From Nocardioidaceae bacterium (GTDB taxonomy: Bacteria > Actinomycetota > Actinomycetes > Propionibacteriales > Nocardioidaceae): 64,000 nucleotides of DNA. Numbering within the stretch: the first letter of the stretch is position 1; each line of letters starts with the position of its first letter. This document shows positions 28,117-37,846 of this stretch, piece by piece. Both the position numbers and the translations under genes were made by a program. Location: assembly GCA_030447865.1 (NCBI GenBank), contig JAUJOD010000002.1, positions 520,473 through 584,472 of the forward strand. The letters run 5' to 3'. The notes beneath the pieces are model-generated. The model was given only the letters and a program-made list of their open reading frames with translations, did no database searches and was not told the DNA's origin.

Positions 28117-28578
28117 TCAGTCGAGGGAGGCGAGCACCTTGCGGTAGTCGTCGAGGTTGCGAGCCTGGGGCAGCTCGTTCTCGACGTACCAGCGAAGAAT
28201 GCCCTCGCGGTCGATGATGAACGTCGCCCGTCCCGAGCAGCCGCGCGTCTCGTTGAAGACGCCGTACGCCGTCGACACCTCGCCGTGCGGCCAGAAGTCG
28301 CTGAGCAGCGCGAAGCCGATCCCCTCACGATCAGCGAACACGCGCAGCGCGTACATCGGGTCGCACGACACCGCCAGGATCGTGGCGCCCTCGTCGGTGA
28401 AGTCCGTGATCGAGTCACGCAGCTCGCACAACTCCCCCGTGCAGACCCCGCTGAAGGCGAACGGGTAGAACACCAGCGCCACATGCTGCTTGCCCGCAAA
28501 GTCGGCGAGCCAGACGGCCTCCCCGTGCTGGTTCTTCAAGGTGAAGTCAGGTGCCGGTTGGCCGATCTCCAACGCCAT
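28117..28578 (-). CDS. ahpE: Peroxiredoxin, AhpE type
   Basis: A 153-residue thiol peroxidase, the length of mycobacterial AhpE. The active-site segment is [19 protein letters not shown] with the peroxidatic Cys near 46; a second Cys near 51 could serve in resolving. It reduces peroxides with a thiol donor. ATG 28578 is preferred over the longer frame because [16 protein letters not shown] is the family start. Confidence 0.92.
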   Translation of the reverse strand: MALEIGQPAPDFTLKNQHGEAVWLADFAGKQHVALVFYPFAFSGVCTGELCELRDSITDFTDEGATILAVSCDPMYALRVFADREGIGFALLSDFWPHGEVSTAYGVFNETRGCSGRATFIIDREGILRWYVENELPQARNLDDYRKVLASLD

Positions 28579-28648
28579 GCTTGTCTCCCTTAACGCCTGT
28601 CTCTGATCAGACCGGCTGCAAGGGTACGTCGTCGGCGCGGGCGGGGGA

Positions 28649-29083
28649 TCAGCGCTTACCCGATCGGGCGGCCTTAGGGGCGACAAGCTTGGTGGCTGAC
28701 CACTCCGGCCCGGCCGCGATGCTGGTGGTTGTCGACAGCCCGGCTGTCGGGGCGGCCTCGGAGATGTCGCTGGCGTCGACGTAGTTGTCGCGGCCGACTT
28801 TCGGCGTGAGCAGCCAGATCATGCCGCCGTCGGCGAGGTCGGTCAGCGAGTCGACGAGCCCGTCGACAAGGTCACCGTCGTCCTCGCGCCACCACAGCAG
28901 TACGGCGTCGACCACGTCGCCGTACTGGTCGTCAACAAGCGGGGTGCCCAGCGCTGCCTCGATGTCGGCTCGCAGGTCGTCGTCGACGTCGTCATCCCAG
29001 CCCAACTCCTGAACCACCATGCCGGGCTGAAAGCCGAACCGACTCGCCGGTCCGTGCTCCGCGCCACCATCGGTCGCGCTCAC
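28649..29083 (-). CDS. DUF3052 family protein
   Basis: A 144-residue acidic protein with the DUF3052 core (RFGFQPGMVVQELGWDDDVD, then GDVVDAVLLWWREDDGDL). It lies divergent to aceE, the usual actinobacterial position. GTG 29083 has AGGAGG eleven bases upstream. Function is not established. Confidence 0.88.
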   Translation of the reverse strand: MSATDGGAEHGPASRFGFQPGMVVQELGWDDDVDDDLRADIEAALGTPLVDDQYGDVVDAVLLWWREDDGDLVDGLVDSLTDLADGGMIWLLTPKVGRDNYVDASDISEAAPTAGLSTTTSIAAGPEWSATKLVAPKAARSGKR

Positions 29084-29275
29084 GCCTGCCTCCTCGTCTG
29101 TCGTGCACGCCGACGCCTGCACCATTTGACGGAGGGTAGTCCACCGTGAACCGGCCCGCTGTGCAAGCCCCTTCGGAAAAGTGGGGACCATTACTAGGCT
29201 GAACGGCAGGGCACGTCAGCGCCACCGCGCACCGCCCACCTAACCCCTGCCTGTCGACGCCCGAAGAGGACACCC

Positions 29276-32041
29276 ATGGCCGCCCGCGACGACCGCCCCC
29301 CAGTCATCCACGAGGGCCTGCCGACCCAGCTGCCCGACATCGACCCGGACGAGACCCAGGACTGGCTGGACTCCCTCGACGCGCTGATCGGCGAGCGAGG
29401 CAAGCAGCGCGCCCGGTATGTGATGCTCAAGCTTCTCGAGCGGGCTAGGGAGAGTCAGGTGGGCGTCCCGGCGCTGCGCAGCACCGACTACATCAACACG
29501 ATCCCGCCCGAGCGCGAGCCGTGGTTCCCCGGCGACGAGATGATCGAGCGCCGGATCCGCGCGTTCATCCGCTGGAACGCCGCCGTGATGGTGTCGCGCG
29601 CCAACCGCAAGGGCTTGGAGGTCGGCGGTCACATCGCGACGTACCAGTCGGCGGCGAGCCTGTACGAGGTCGGTTTCAACCACTTCTTCCGCGGCAAGGA
29701 CCATCCGGGCGGCGGCGACCAGGTGTTCATCCAGGGCCACGGGTCGCCGGGCATCTACTCCCGCGCCTTCCTCGAGGGGCGGCTCACCGAGGAGCAGCTC
29801 GACGGCTTCCGGCAGGAGGTCTCCCGCGGGCCGGGCAACGGCCTCTCGTCGTACCCCCACCCGCGGTTGATGCCGGACTTCTGGGAGTTCCCGACCGTCT
29901 CGATGGGGCTAACCGCGCTTAGCGCGATTTACCAGGCGCGGTTCAACCGCTACCTCGACAACCGAGGGGTCAAGGACACCAGCGAGCAGCACGTCTGGGC
30001 GTTCCTCGGCGACGGCGAGATGGGCGAGCCCGAGTCGCTCGGCGCGATCGGGCTGGCGGCGCGCGAGGAGCTCGACAACCTCACGTTCGTGGTCAACTGC
30101 AACCTGCAGCAGCTCGACGGCCCGGTGCGCGGCAACGGCAAGATCATCCAGGAGCTCGAGTCGATCTTCCGCGGCGCCGGGTGGAACGTCATCAAGGTCG
30201 TGTGGGGACGTGAGTGGGACGAGCTGCTCGCCCGCGACGGCGACGGCGTACTCGTCAACCAGATGAACGCGACCCCCGACGGGCAGTTCCAGACGTACAC
30301 CGTCGAGACCGGCGCCTATATCCGCGAGAAGTTCTTCGGCCCCGACCCGCGGCTGCGGAAAATGGTCGAGCACCTCTCCGACGACGACCTGCGCAAGCTG
30401 CCGCGCGGGGGGCACGACTACCGCAAGGTGTACGCCGCGTTCAAGGCCGCCACCGAGCATGTCGGCCAGCCGACCGTCATCTTGGCCAAGACGATCAAGG
30501 GCTGGACCATCGACGCGCTCGAGGGCCGCAACGCCACGCACCAGATGAAGAAGCTCACTAAGGACGACCTCAAGAAGTTCCGCGACCGGCTCTACCTGCC
30601 GATCACCGACGAGCACATCGACCAGGGCGAGGTCGCGCCGTTCTACCACCCCGGCGAGGACTCACCGGAGGTGCAGTACATGCTCGAGCGCCGCCGTCAG
30701 CTCGGGGGTCCGCTGCCGCAGCGGCGCGTCAACCCCTCCCCGGTCAAGCTGCCCGGAGACGAGATGTACGCCGAGCTGAAACAGGGCTCCGGCAAGCAGG
30801 CAATCGCCACCACGATGGCCTTTGTGCGCCTGCTGCGCGACCTGGTCAAGGACCCCGAGATCGGCCACCGGATCGTGCCGATCGCGCCCGACGAGTTCCG
30901 CACCTTCGGCATGGACTCGATGTTCCCGACGTCGAAGATCTACTCCCCGCACGGTCAGCGTTACGAAGGCGTCGACCGCAAGATGCTGCTCACCTACAAG
31001 GAGTCAGAGCAGGGCCAGATGCTGCACGAGGGCATCAGCGAGGCGGGAGCGATGGCGTCGACCACCGCGGCCGGTACGGCGTACGCCACCCACGGCGAGC
31101 ACATGATCCCCGTCTACATCTTCTACTCGATGTTCGGCTTCCAGCGCACCGGCGACTCGATCTGGGCGTACGCCGACCAGCTGGGCCGCGGCTTCCTCAT
31201 CGGCGCGACAGCCGGTCGTACGACGCTGACCGGCGAGGGCCTGCAGCACGCCGACGGACACTCACCGCTGCTGGCGGCGACCAACCCGGCGTGCGTGTAC
31301 TACGACCCCGCGTTCGCCTACGAGATCAGCCACATCGTGCAGGACGGGCTGCGCCGGATGTACGGCTCTACCGACGAGCACCCGCACGGCGAGAACGTCT
31401 TCTTCTATCTCACCGTCTACAACGAGCCGACCGTGCAGCTGCCGGAGCCGGCTGAGGTGGACGTCGACGGCATCTTGCGCGGGATCCACCTGGCCGCGCC
31501 TGCTTCCGCCAACGAGGGGGATTCCCGCCCGCACCTTCAGCTGCTCGCCTCCGGCGTGGCAGTGCCGTGGGCGTTGAAGGCCCAGCAACTGCTCGCTGAT
31601 GAGTGGCAGGTGCGGGCTGACGTGTGGTCGGTGACGTCATGGAACGAACTGAGCCGAGAGGCGTTGGCGGTCGACGAGTGGAACCTGCTGCATCCGGACG
31701 GCGAGCAGCGGACGCCGTACCTCACCTCGAAGCTCGCTGAGGCTTCCGGGCCGGTGCTCGCGGTGAGCGACTTCATGCGGGCAGTGCCCGACCAGATCGC
31801 GCAGTGGGTGCCGACCGACTGGCACTCGCTCGGCACCGACGGTTTCGGCTTCGCCGACACCCGGGCCGCGGCGCGGCGCTTCTTCCACGTCGACGCCGAG
31901 TCGATCGTGGTGGGCGCCCTACAGGCGCTGGCTCAGCGCGGGGAGGTCGACGGCTCGCGGGCGGTCGAGGCCGTCGCGAAGTACCGCATCGACGACCCCA
32001 CTGCCGTCGCCGGGGTCAAGCAAGAGGGCGCCGGCGCCTGA
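29276..32041 (+). CDS. aceE: Pyruvate dehydrogenase E1, homodimeric type
   Basis: A 921-residue thiamine-diphosphate enzyme that decarboxylates pyruvate and acetylates the E2 lipoyl group. The ThDP-Mg motif is [14 protein letters not shown] with [14 protein letters not shown] downstream; [17 protein letters not shown] and the C-terminal [11 protein letters not shown] are typical. ATG 29276 has AGAGGA upstream. It is transcribed away from DUF3052. Two palindrome copies follow the stop. Confidence 0.96.
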   Translation: MAARDDRPPVIHEGLPTQLPDIDPDETQDWLDSLDALIGERGKQRARYVMLKLLERARESQVGVPALRSTDYINTIPPEREPWFPGDEMIERRIRAFIRWNAAVMVSRANRKGLEVGGHIATYQSAASLYEVGFNHFFRGKDHPGGGDQVFIQGHGSPGIYSRAFLEGRLTEEQLDGFRQEVSRGPGNGLSSYPHPRLMPDFWEFPTVSMGLTALSAIYQARFNRYLDNRGVKDTSEQHVWAFLGDGEMGEPESLGAIGLAAREELDNLTFVVNCNLQQLDGPVRGNGKIIQELESIFRGAGWNVIKVVWGREWDELLARDGDGVLVNQMNATPDGQFQTYTVETGAYIREKFFGPDPRLRKMVEHLSDDDLRKLPRGGHDYRKVYAAFKAATEHVGQPTVILAKTIKGWTIDALEGRNATHQMKKLTKDDLKKFRDRLYLPITDEHIDQGEVAPFYHPGEDSPEVQYMLERRRQLGGPLPQRRVNPSPVKLPGDEMYAELKQGSGKQAIATTMAFVRLLRDLVKDPEIGHRIVPIAPDEFRTFGMDSMFPTSKIYSPHGQRYEGVDRKMLLTYKESEQGQMLHEGISEAGAMASTTAAGTAYATHGEHMIPVYIFYSMFGFQRTGDSIWAYADQLGRGFLIGATAGRTTLTGEGLQHADGHSPLLAATNPACVYYDPAFAYEISHIVQDGLRRMYGSTDEHPHGENVFFYLTVYNEPTVQLPEPAEVDVDGILRGIHLAAPASANEGDSRPHLQLLASGVAVPWALKAQQLLADEWQVRADVWSVTSWNELSREALAVDEWNLLHPDGEQRTPYLTSKLAEASGPVLAVSDFMRAVPDQIAQWVPTDWHSLGTDGFGFADTRAAARRFFHVDAESIVVGALQALAQRGEVDGSRAVEAVAKYRIDDPTAVAGVKQEGAGA

Positions 32042-32062
32042 CCTCCCTGCCCGTCGCAGCAA

Positions 32063-32104
32063 GATCCGAGCCTGACGTTGCCTCAACAGCGTGAAGCTCG
32101 GATC
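32063..32104. repeat. Dispersed palindrome family B, copy 2
   Basis: A 42-base inverted repeat, GATCCGAG on the left and CTCGGATC on the right, perfect in the outer eight pairs. It lies 22 bases after the aceE stop and 21 bases before copy 3. Confidence 0.8.
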
Positions 32105-32125
32105 GTTGCCCACGAACGCGGTCAA

Positions 32126-32167
32126 GATCCGAGCCTCGCGTTGCTCGGACGGCGCGAGACTCGGATC
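32126..32167. repeat. Dispersed palindrome family B, copy 3
   Basis: A 42-base hairpin, the best preserved copy: GATCCGAG-C-CTCGCG pairs with CGCGAG-A-CTCGGATC around a 12-base loop. It ends eight bases from the stop of the AbiEi/DUF559-like gene on the opposite strand. Confidence 0.85.
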
Positions 32168-32175
32168 TAGGCGCA

Positions 32176-33060
32176 CTAGGGGCGATAACCACGGGTGGCA
32201 AACATCCGTAGGAGTTGCGCTTCGACGCGGTCTTGAACGTGCCTTACAGCGTATGACGAAAAGACCAACAGGCCGCCTCCTTGGATGCTCAGGTCGTTCT
32301 GGCGCAGGAGGTCGCTGTCCCAATTCTGGACCTCCAAGTGTGGGATGCCGTGGATCTCGACCCGCACGCCGAATTGGGGCCAGTCATTATCGAGGAAGTA
32401 CCGGCCGTCCGTGCGCCGCAGCACCTGCTGCCTGGTGGGCCTAGGCAGCCGTAGCCGAAGCCGGATTGCCTCGAACTCAAGTTCGGGCAGCGACTCGATT
32501 CCGCCGGTCGCATCGAGGATCGACTCGACGATGATTCGTCGGTTCCGGCAGCGCCCACGGCGACTCAGCGCATCCCAGAGGTCGGCCGGTCGCGTAAACC
32601 TCTGCTGCACCGCCGCGAGCACGAGCACTCGCGCCCGACGTTCTGAAATTCGTTCACTGGCGGCATCAACGACACTGCGCGCACGCCGAGTCTTTGGCGG
32701 TGCGGGGTTCACGTTGACGTCCGCCCTGCCCAACACGCGGGACCAGCGGACATGGACATTCCAGTCGTTCGGGAGTCGGCGAAGATTGCCTTGAGGGGTG
32801 TACGACGACCCGGGTATTACAAGCCAGATTCCTTCCGGGTCAAAGCCCGTTAACCCGTCAGACTCAGCAGCTGATAGTCCGCCCAGCACGGTGCCCGGAG
32901 GCGCCGCGGACATTGTGATCCACATGCGCTGTTGGGCGGTGACCGGGCCGTTGTGCGTAACGATGACGGCGGGCACCGGAGCCACCCATCGCCCTGCAGC
33001 GACTTGAGCCCTGACGTGGCTCTCGCCGTACCGGCGACAGGCGTCGCGCCTTGTCCACAC
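32176..33060 (-). CDS. AbiEi/DUF559-like protein
   Basis: A 294-residue protein with a DUF559/Vsr-like C terminus: GVRVEIHGIPHLEVQNWDSD followed by LRQNDLSIQGGGLLVFSSYA, matching the usual acid-rich beta hairpin and helix. The N-terminal part (RRYGESHVRAQVAAGRWVAP) resembles the AbiEi antitoxin-like wing. GTG 33060 is the first start after an in-frame stop. It is the second gene of this kind in the window and again lies among palindromes, here family B, with two copies after its stop and one about 190 bases before its start. Confidence 0.7.
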   Translation of the reverse strand: MWTRRDACRRYGESHVRAQVAAGRWVAPVPAVIVTHNGPVTAQQRMWITMSAAPPGTVLGGLSAAESDGLTGFDPEGIWLVIPGSSYTPQGNLRRLPNDWNVHVRWSRVLGRADVNVNPAPPKTRRARSVVDAASERISERRARVLVLAAVQQRFTRPADLWDALSRRGRCRNRRIIVESILDATGGIESLPELEFEAIRLRLRLPRPTRQQVLRRTDGRYFLDNDWPQFGVRVEIHGIPHLEVQNWDSDLLRQNDLSIQGGGLLVFSSYAVRHVQDRVEAQLLRMFATRGYRP

Positions 33061-33363
33061 CCAGCCTCAGCCGCAGCGGCTGGTGCTGCGCTCAAGGGGC
33101 GAGGACCGACTGGCGGGTAATGAGCTGTCATGGTCGAACTCAATCCCCGGATGGGCGCCGCCCGCGACCTCGACGCCAATCTGGGGAACCGTCCGGCAAC
33201 CGATGCAATCTGTGGACAATCCGCCGCCGCGGGCGGGCCTCTCGGCGTAAGGATCCGAGTTGGACGTCGCCTCAACGACGCCAGATTCGGATCCCTCGGC
33301 GTGGGTCGGTACGACGGTTACGCGACACCGCATCCTCGGTGCCCGGTAAGTCCCCGTCCGCCG
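33061..33363. other. Intergenic region with one palindrome
   Basis: About 300 bases between the convergent-side HAD gene and the AbiEi/DUF559-like gene. It holds family B copy 4 at 33252-33293; otherwise I see no open frame with coding character and no RNA gene. Confidence 0.6.
33252..33293. repeat. Dispersed palindrome family B, copy 4
   Basis: GATCCGAG at the left, ATTCGGATC at the right, inner arms CGTCG and CGACG enclosing CCTCAA. The loop CCTCAA also occurs in copy 2. Confidence 0.8.
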
Positions 33364-33993
33364 TCAGTTGCGGTTCCCACCTAGTCCGCTGCACCTGAGT
33401 AGGTCCTCGATCGCCCGGATGGTCGCCGGTGTGCTCGTGTGGTGAATCGCGTGAATTCCGATCCCCGCGGCTGAAGCCACATTCGCAGGTATGTCATCGA
33501 CGAAGACCATTTCGCCGGGCTTGATCCCGGTCAGCTCACAAGCCAGTGCGTAGATGCGCGGATCGGGCTTGGCGACGCCGACCTCGTGCGAGTAGATGAT
33601 CGGGTCGAACAGACGGGACAACCCGAACCGCTTTTCTTCCTCGCGCCGCGCTCCGTCGCCGGAGTTGCTCAGGATCGCCAGCCGGTACGACGGCGCGAGC
33701 CCGTCGACGTACGCCATCAGCTCGGTGTCGAGGCGGCCGCAGTACCGGTCCCATAGGTCGTCGAACATGACCGCTACCTCAGCGTCGGACAGCCCGAGCC
33801 CGGCCTTGTACGCCGACCGGGTCATCGCCTCGCTGACTCCGGCGAGGTCGTAAGCCGCCATCCGATCGGTCCACTCCTCTACGGTCATGCCCAGCTCACC
33901 CGCCCAGCGATGAGTCCAGGCGAGCGGCCACACCGCGTCGTCCACGATCTCCAGCACGCCGCCGAGGTCGAACACCACCGCTTCGATCGCCAC
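33364..33993 (-). CDS. HAD-family hydrolase
   Basis: A 209-residue haloacid dehalogenase-like hydrolase. Motif I is AVVFDLGGVL, motif II ILSNSGDG, motif III lysine in VAKPDPRIY and motif IV VFVDDIPANVASAAGIG. The cap domain is helical (C1 type), as in epoxide-hydrolase-like or phosphoglycolate-phosphatase-like members. GTG 33993 gives the normal N terminus. Substrate unknown. Confidence 0.88.
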   Translation of the reverse strand: MAIEAVVFDLGGVLEIVDDAVWPLAWTHRWAGELGMTVEEWTDRMAAYDLAGVSEAMTRSAYKAGLGLSDAEVAVMFDDLWDRYCGRLDTELMAYVDGLAPSYRLAILSNSGDGARREEEKRFGLSRLFDPIIYSHEVGVAKPDPRIYALACELTGIKPGEMVFVDDIPANVASAAGIGIHAIHHTSTPATIRAIEDLLRCSGLGGNRN

Positions 33994-34027
33994 CCGGCCA
34001 CTGTGCCATCGATGCCGGCTCTCCAAC

Positions 34028-34066
34028 GATCCGAGTCGCGCGCTGCCCAGCGAGTGAGGCTCGGAC
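34028..34066. repeat. Dispersed palindrome family B, copy 5
   Basis: A shortened copy: GATCCGAGTC on the left, GGCTCGGACC on the right. It lies between the HAD gene start and the PHP gene stop. Confidence 0.65.
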
Positions 34067-34118
34067 CTTGTGCACCGGGTACTGGGGGCGCGCGGCGACG
34101 GGTCAGACGGCTACGGCG

Positions 34119-35150
34119 TCAGCGGTTGGCGTGGGTCCACTCGAGGAGGCGGTCGAGCGGCCAGGTGTTGACGATCCGCTCAGCTGGTACGTCGTTCGCG
34201 ACGGCCCGGGCGCACCCATAGTCCTGGAACGCGAGCTGGCCCGGTGCGTGCGCGTCGGTGTCGATCGAGAACAGGCACCCTGCCTCCAGCGCCAGCTGGA
34301 TCAGCCGGGACGGCGGGTCACGCCGCTCGGGCCGGGAGTTGATCTCGACCGCCACGTCGAACTGGGCACACGCGGCAAACACGACCTCGGCGTCGAACTG
34401 CGACTCCGGCCGCTGCCCCCGGCTGCCTTCGACGAGGCGACCGGTGCAGTGCGCGAGGACGTTGGTGAACCGGTTGGAGATGCCGCCGACCATCCGCTCG
34501 GTCATGGTCTCGGCGTCCGCCCGCAGCTTGGAATGCACGCTGGCTACCACCACGTCGAGCTGCTGCAGCATAGTGCCGGATTGGTCGAGCTTGCCGTCCT
34601 CGAGGATGTCGACCTCGATGCCAGGAAGCAGCCTGAATCGGTCGCCCTCGGCGGCGACCTGCTGGTTGATGTCGGCGACCACCTCGAGCTGTTGGGCGAG
34701 CCGCTCGGCACTCAGGCCGTTGGCGACCGTGAGCCGCGGCGAGTGGTCGGTCAGCGCCTGGTACTCATGACCGATACCGCGTGCTGCCTTGACCATCTCC
34801 TCGATCGGTGATCCGCCGTCGGACCAGTTGGAGTGTGCGTGCAGGTCGCCCCTGATCACGGCACGTAGCGCCTCACCACCCTCGGCGAGCGGTCGCTGGC
34901 CCTGTTTGCGCAACTCGGCGAGCTTCTTCGGGACGACCCCAGTCGCGGCCTCCATCACCACAGCCGAGGTCGACGGCCCGACGTTCGGGATGTCGGTCAG
35001 CGTCTGGTCGGCAATGCGGCGTTCGACCTCGCCTTCGGGCAGTTCGGCCAGCGCCCAGGCTGCCTTGCGGTACGCCTCGACGCGCCGGGTCTGTTCGCGT
35101 CCGCGTTCCTTCCAGTAGGCGATCTCTGACAGCGCCTCGATCCCGTCCAC
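34119..35150 (-). CDS. PHP-domain phosphoesterase with helix-hairpin-helix N terminus
   Basis: A 343-residue protein. Residues 1-80 hold a helix-hairpin-helix DNA-binding element (LTDIPNVGPSTSAVVMEA); the PHP metallo-phosphoesterase domain follows with GDLHAHSNWSDGG, LTDHSPRLTVANGL, the GIEVDILEDG motif and SIDTDAHAPGQL. This is the C-terminal half of a PolX arrangement without the polymerase domain, common in actinobacteria. GTG 35150 is the likely start. A repair-associated nuclease or phosphatase role is inferred. Confidence 0.85.
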   Translation of the reverse strand: MDGIEALSEIAYWKERGREQTRRVEAYRKAAWALAELPEGEVERRIADQTLTDIPNVGPSTSAVVMEAATGVVPKKLAELRKQGQRPLAEGGEALRAVIRGDLHAHSNWSDGGSPIEEMVKAARGIGHEYQALTDHSPRLTVANGLSAERLAQQLEVVADINQQVAAEGDRFRLLPGIEVDILEDGKLDQSGTMLQQLDVVVASVHSKLRADAETMTERMVGGISNRFTNVLAHCTGRLVEGSRGQRPESQFDAEVVFAACAQFDVAVEINSRPERRDPPSRLIQLALEAGCLFSIDTDAHAPGQLAFQDYGCARAVANDVPAERIVNTWPLDRLLEWTHANR

Positions 35151-35234
35151 GCGCCCATCCTGCCGCACGGGAACGGCTCTCCTCACGTTTCGCAGCAAGA
35201 CCGCGTTCGATGGCGCAACGCCCACAGTGCCTCG

Positions 35235-35253
35235 GTTTGTGGAGGATTTCCGG
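35235..35253 (+). promoter_or_regulatory. Candidate FasR-site half upstream of fasR
   Basis: Reads GTTTGTGGAGGATTTCCGG. Its core TGGAGGATT-CC recurs in inverse orientation upstream of fabD at 36580-36596. A shared site in front of both the regulator and its expected target operon suggests regulation by the regulator itself; this is inference. Confidence 0.4.
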
Positions 35254-35413
35254 CCTCTGGTGCCGGAGAAACTCCCCAAACCCGCGCGGTGAGACGGTCG
35301 TCGTCGCAGTCTGGCCGCGGCTACCAAGTAGCGTCTCGGGATCGTGCCGCAGCTCGCCATGGTTTGTGCGGACGCCACAAGTCGCCGCAGGGCGGTCACG
35401 TAGGCTCAGCGCC

Positions 35414-36565
35414 ATGACCCGTGGTGCGGCAGAGCCGACGCGCCGCCTAGAGGGCGCAGTCGGCACACTGACCCAGGCAGCGATGGCCCGCATGCACGAG
35501 GAGCTGCCGTGGTTCCGGGCCCTGAGCGCAGAGCACCGCTCCTGGATCGGCCTTATCGCCGCGGCTGGCATCTCCTCCTTCGTCGACTGGTTCAAGAACC
35601 CTCAGTCGAACGGCACCGTCACCGCAGACGTCTTCGGTACGGCGCCCCGCGAGCTCACCGGAGTAGTGAGCCTGCAGCAGACGGTGGAGATGGTCCGTAC
35701 GACGATCGGGGTCGTCGAGGAGCACGTCCCAGCAGTGGTCAGCGGCAACGACGTCGCGACGGTCCGCGAGTCCGTGATGCTGTACTCCCGCGAGATCGCG
35801 TTCGCCGCCGCCGAGGTCTACGCGCGCGCCGCCGAGCAGCGCGGAGCGTGGGACGCCCGGCTCGAGGCGCTCATCGTCGACTCGGTACTGCGTGGCGAGG
35901 CCGACGACGCCGTACGCTCGCGTGCCACCGCGCTGGGGTGGGCGTCGACCAGCGGAGTGTGCGTGGTGCTCGGGTACACCCCTGCCGGTGACTCCGCCGC
36001 GGCGGTGGACGCGATCAAGCGGACCGCCCGGGCCGGCCACCTCGACGCGCTGTGCGCGGTTCAAGGAGAGCGCCTCGTCGTCGTGCTGGGCGGTGTGGAC
36101 GACCCCGACAAGGCGGGGAGCCGCATCGCCGACCACTTCGGCGACGGCGCCATCGTGACCGGTCCGGTCGTCGACGACCTGCTGGCCGCCAACCGGTCGG
36201 CGCGGGCGGCGATCGCGGGGTTGCGAGCCGCCGTGGCGTGGCCGGAGGCACCGCGTCCGGTGTCGAGCGACGACCTGCTGCCCGAGCGCGCGCTGGCCGG
36301 CGACGGCCACGCCCGCCGACAATTGGTCACCTCCGTGCACCAACCCCTTGTCGAAGCCGGCTCCGGGCTGCTCGAGACGCTGACGGCGTACCTCGACACC
36401 AGCGGCTCGATCGAGGCTACGGGCCGCCGTCTGTTCGTCCATCCGAACACGGTGCGGTACCGGCTGCGCCGGATCGCCGACGTGACCGGCCTGTCGCCGA
36501 GTGACGCGCGCGACGCGTACACGTTGCGCCTCGCACTGACCCTCGGCCGGTTACTGCCGCCGTAG
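35414..36565 (+). CDS. fasR: PucR-type transcriptional regulator, FasR-like
   Basis: A 383-residue regulator with a C-terminal PucR helix-turn-helix (GRRLFVHPNTVRYRLRRIAD, then GLSPSDARDAYTLRLAL). It stands directly upstream of fabD-fabH-acpP-fabF in the same direction, exactly as FasR does in Streptomyces, where it activates fatty acid synthesis. ATG 35414 is the family start; the frame before it is antisense to the PHP gene. Confidence 0.88.
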   Translation: MTRGAAEPTRRLEGAVGTLTQAAMARMHEELPWFRALSAEHRSWIGLIAAAGISSFVDWFKNPQSNGTVTADVFGTAPRELTGVVSLQQTVEMVRTTIGVVEEHVPAVVSGNDVATVRESVMLYSREIAFAAAEVYARAAEQRGAWDARLEALIVDSVLRGEADDAVRSRATALGWASTSGVCVVLGYTPAGDSAAAVDAIKRTARAGHLDALCAVQGERLVVVLGGVDDPDKAGSRIADHFGDGAIVTGPVVDDLLAANRSARAAIAGLRAAVAWPEAPRPVSSDDLLPERALAGDGHARRQLVTSVHQPLVEAGSGLLETLTAYLDTSGSIEATGRRLFVHPNTVRYRLRRIADVTGLSPSDARDAYTLRLALTLGRLLPP

Positions 36566-36579
36566 AGAACCCTGCCCGG

Positions 36580-36596
36580 TTGTAGGAATCCTCCAA
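36580..36596 (+). promoter_or_regulatory. Candidate FasR site upstream of fabD
   Basis: TTGTAGGAATCCTCCAA, with the nine-base near-palindrome AGGAATCCT, lies 68 bases before the fabD start. Its complement shares the TGGAGGATT core with the site before fasR. Confidence 0.45.
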
Positions 36597-36663
36597 GGAC
36601 ACGTCAAGAGATTTCGTGTCCGCACCACCCGCGGAGCGCCCTCTTCGACGGCATGATGGCGGG

Positions 36664-37845
36664 ATGCTCGTCATCGTCGCACCCGGCCAGGGGGCCCAGA
36701 CCCCCGGGTTCCTCACGCCGTGGCTGGAGGATCCGCACTTCGCCGACCGGCTGAACTGGCTGTCGGCGGTGAGCGGCATCGACCTCGCCCACTACGGCAC
36801 CGAGGCCGACGCCGACACCATCCGTGACACCGCGATCGCACAACCGCTGCTGGTCGCCTCGAGCCTGGTGGCGGCCCTGTCGCTGTTTCCCCACCCCGCC
36901 GACGCGTTCCGGCGGATCGGTGCTGTCGCCGGGCACAGCGTCGGCGAGATCGCCGCAGCCACCGGCGCCGGCGTCATCACCGCCGAGCAGGCCATGGTCT
37001 TCGTCCGCGAGCGCGGCCGGGCGATGGCAGCGGCGTCGGCGGCCACACCAACCGGGATGACCGCGGTGCTCGGCGGCGAGCGAACAGAGGTGCTCGACGC
37101 GCTGGAGCGGCACGGTCTCACCCCCGCCAACGACAACGGTGCCGGTCAGCTCGTGGCGGCTGGCACGCTCGAACAGCTACAGGCGCTGGCGAACAACCCG
37201 CCGGCCAAGGCGCGGCTGATGCCGCTCAGCGTCGCCGGGGCGTTCCACACCTCGCACATGCGGCCAGCGGTCGACGTACTCGCCCGGCTGGCTCGGGCCA
37301 TCTACACCCATGACACCCGCACCCGGCTGATCTCCAACCGGGACGGGCAGGTCGTGCACAGCGGCCGGGACGTGCTTGCCCGCATGGTCAGCCAGGTGAG
37401 CAGCCCCGTGCGCTGGGACCTCTGCCTACAGACGATGCGCGACCTCGACGTCACCGGCATCTTGGAGATGCCCCCAGCCGGCACCTTGACCAGCATCGCC
37501 AAGCGACAGCTCAAGGGTGTCGACACGTTCGCGCTCAAGACCCCCGACCAGCTCGACGACGCACGGGCCTTCGCCGACAAGCACGGCGAGACCACGCCGA
37601 TGGACTCCTCCCCGACCTGGCGCATGCTCGTGTCCCCGGCGAAGGGCACGTTCCGGCAGACGGCCGAACTCCCCCAAGGCGCCCGACTCACCGCTGGTGT
37701 CGCGGTGGGCGAGGTCGCGAACCTGCGGGGTACGACGGCCGTGCTCGCCCCGCATGGCGGCACCATCGTGGAGTGGATCGTCGAAGACCGCGACCTCGTC
37801 TCCCCCGGCCAACCACTGGTGCGCCTGCACCCGGAAGGCGAATGA
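36664..37845 (+). CDS. fabD: Malonyl-CoA:ACP transacylase with extra biotinyl/lipoyl-like C-terminal domain
   Basis: A 393-residue protein. Residues 1-305 are FabD: oxyanion segment APGQGAQTPGF, active-site Ser in GHSVGE near 93 and His in GAFHTSHM near 198. Usual FabD ends near 310. Residues about 314-393 form an added domain with the repeat pattern of a biotinyl/lipoyl fold (RMLVSPAKGTF, then APHGGTIVEWIV and LVSPGQPLVRLHP). The turn that would bear the modified Lys in M-K-M reads VANLRG, so it is probably not biotinylated. First gene of the fab operon. Confidence 0.92.
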   Translation: MLVIVAPGQGAQTPGFLTPWLEDPHFADRLNWLSAVSGIDLAHYGTEADADTIRDTAIAQPLLVASSLVAALSLFPHPADAFRRIGAVAGHSVGEIAAATGAGVITAEQAMVFVRERGRAMAAASAATPTGMTAVLGGERTEVLDALERHGLTPANDNGAGQLVAAGTLEQLQALANNPPAKARLMPLSVAGAFHTSHMRPAVDVLARLARAIYTHDTRTRLISNRDGQVVHSGRDVLARMVSQVSSPVRWDLCLQTMRDLDVTGILEMPPAGTLTSIAKRQLKGVDTFALKTPDQLDDARAFADKHGETTPMDSSPTWRMLVSPAKGTFRQTAELPQGARLTAGVAVGEVANLRGTTAVLAPHGGTIVEWIVEDRDLVSPGQPLVRLHPEGE

Positions 37846-37846
37846 C

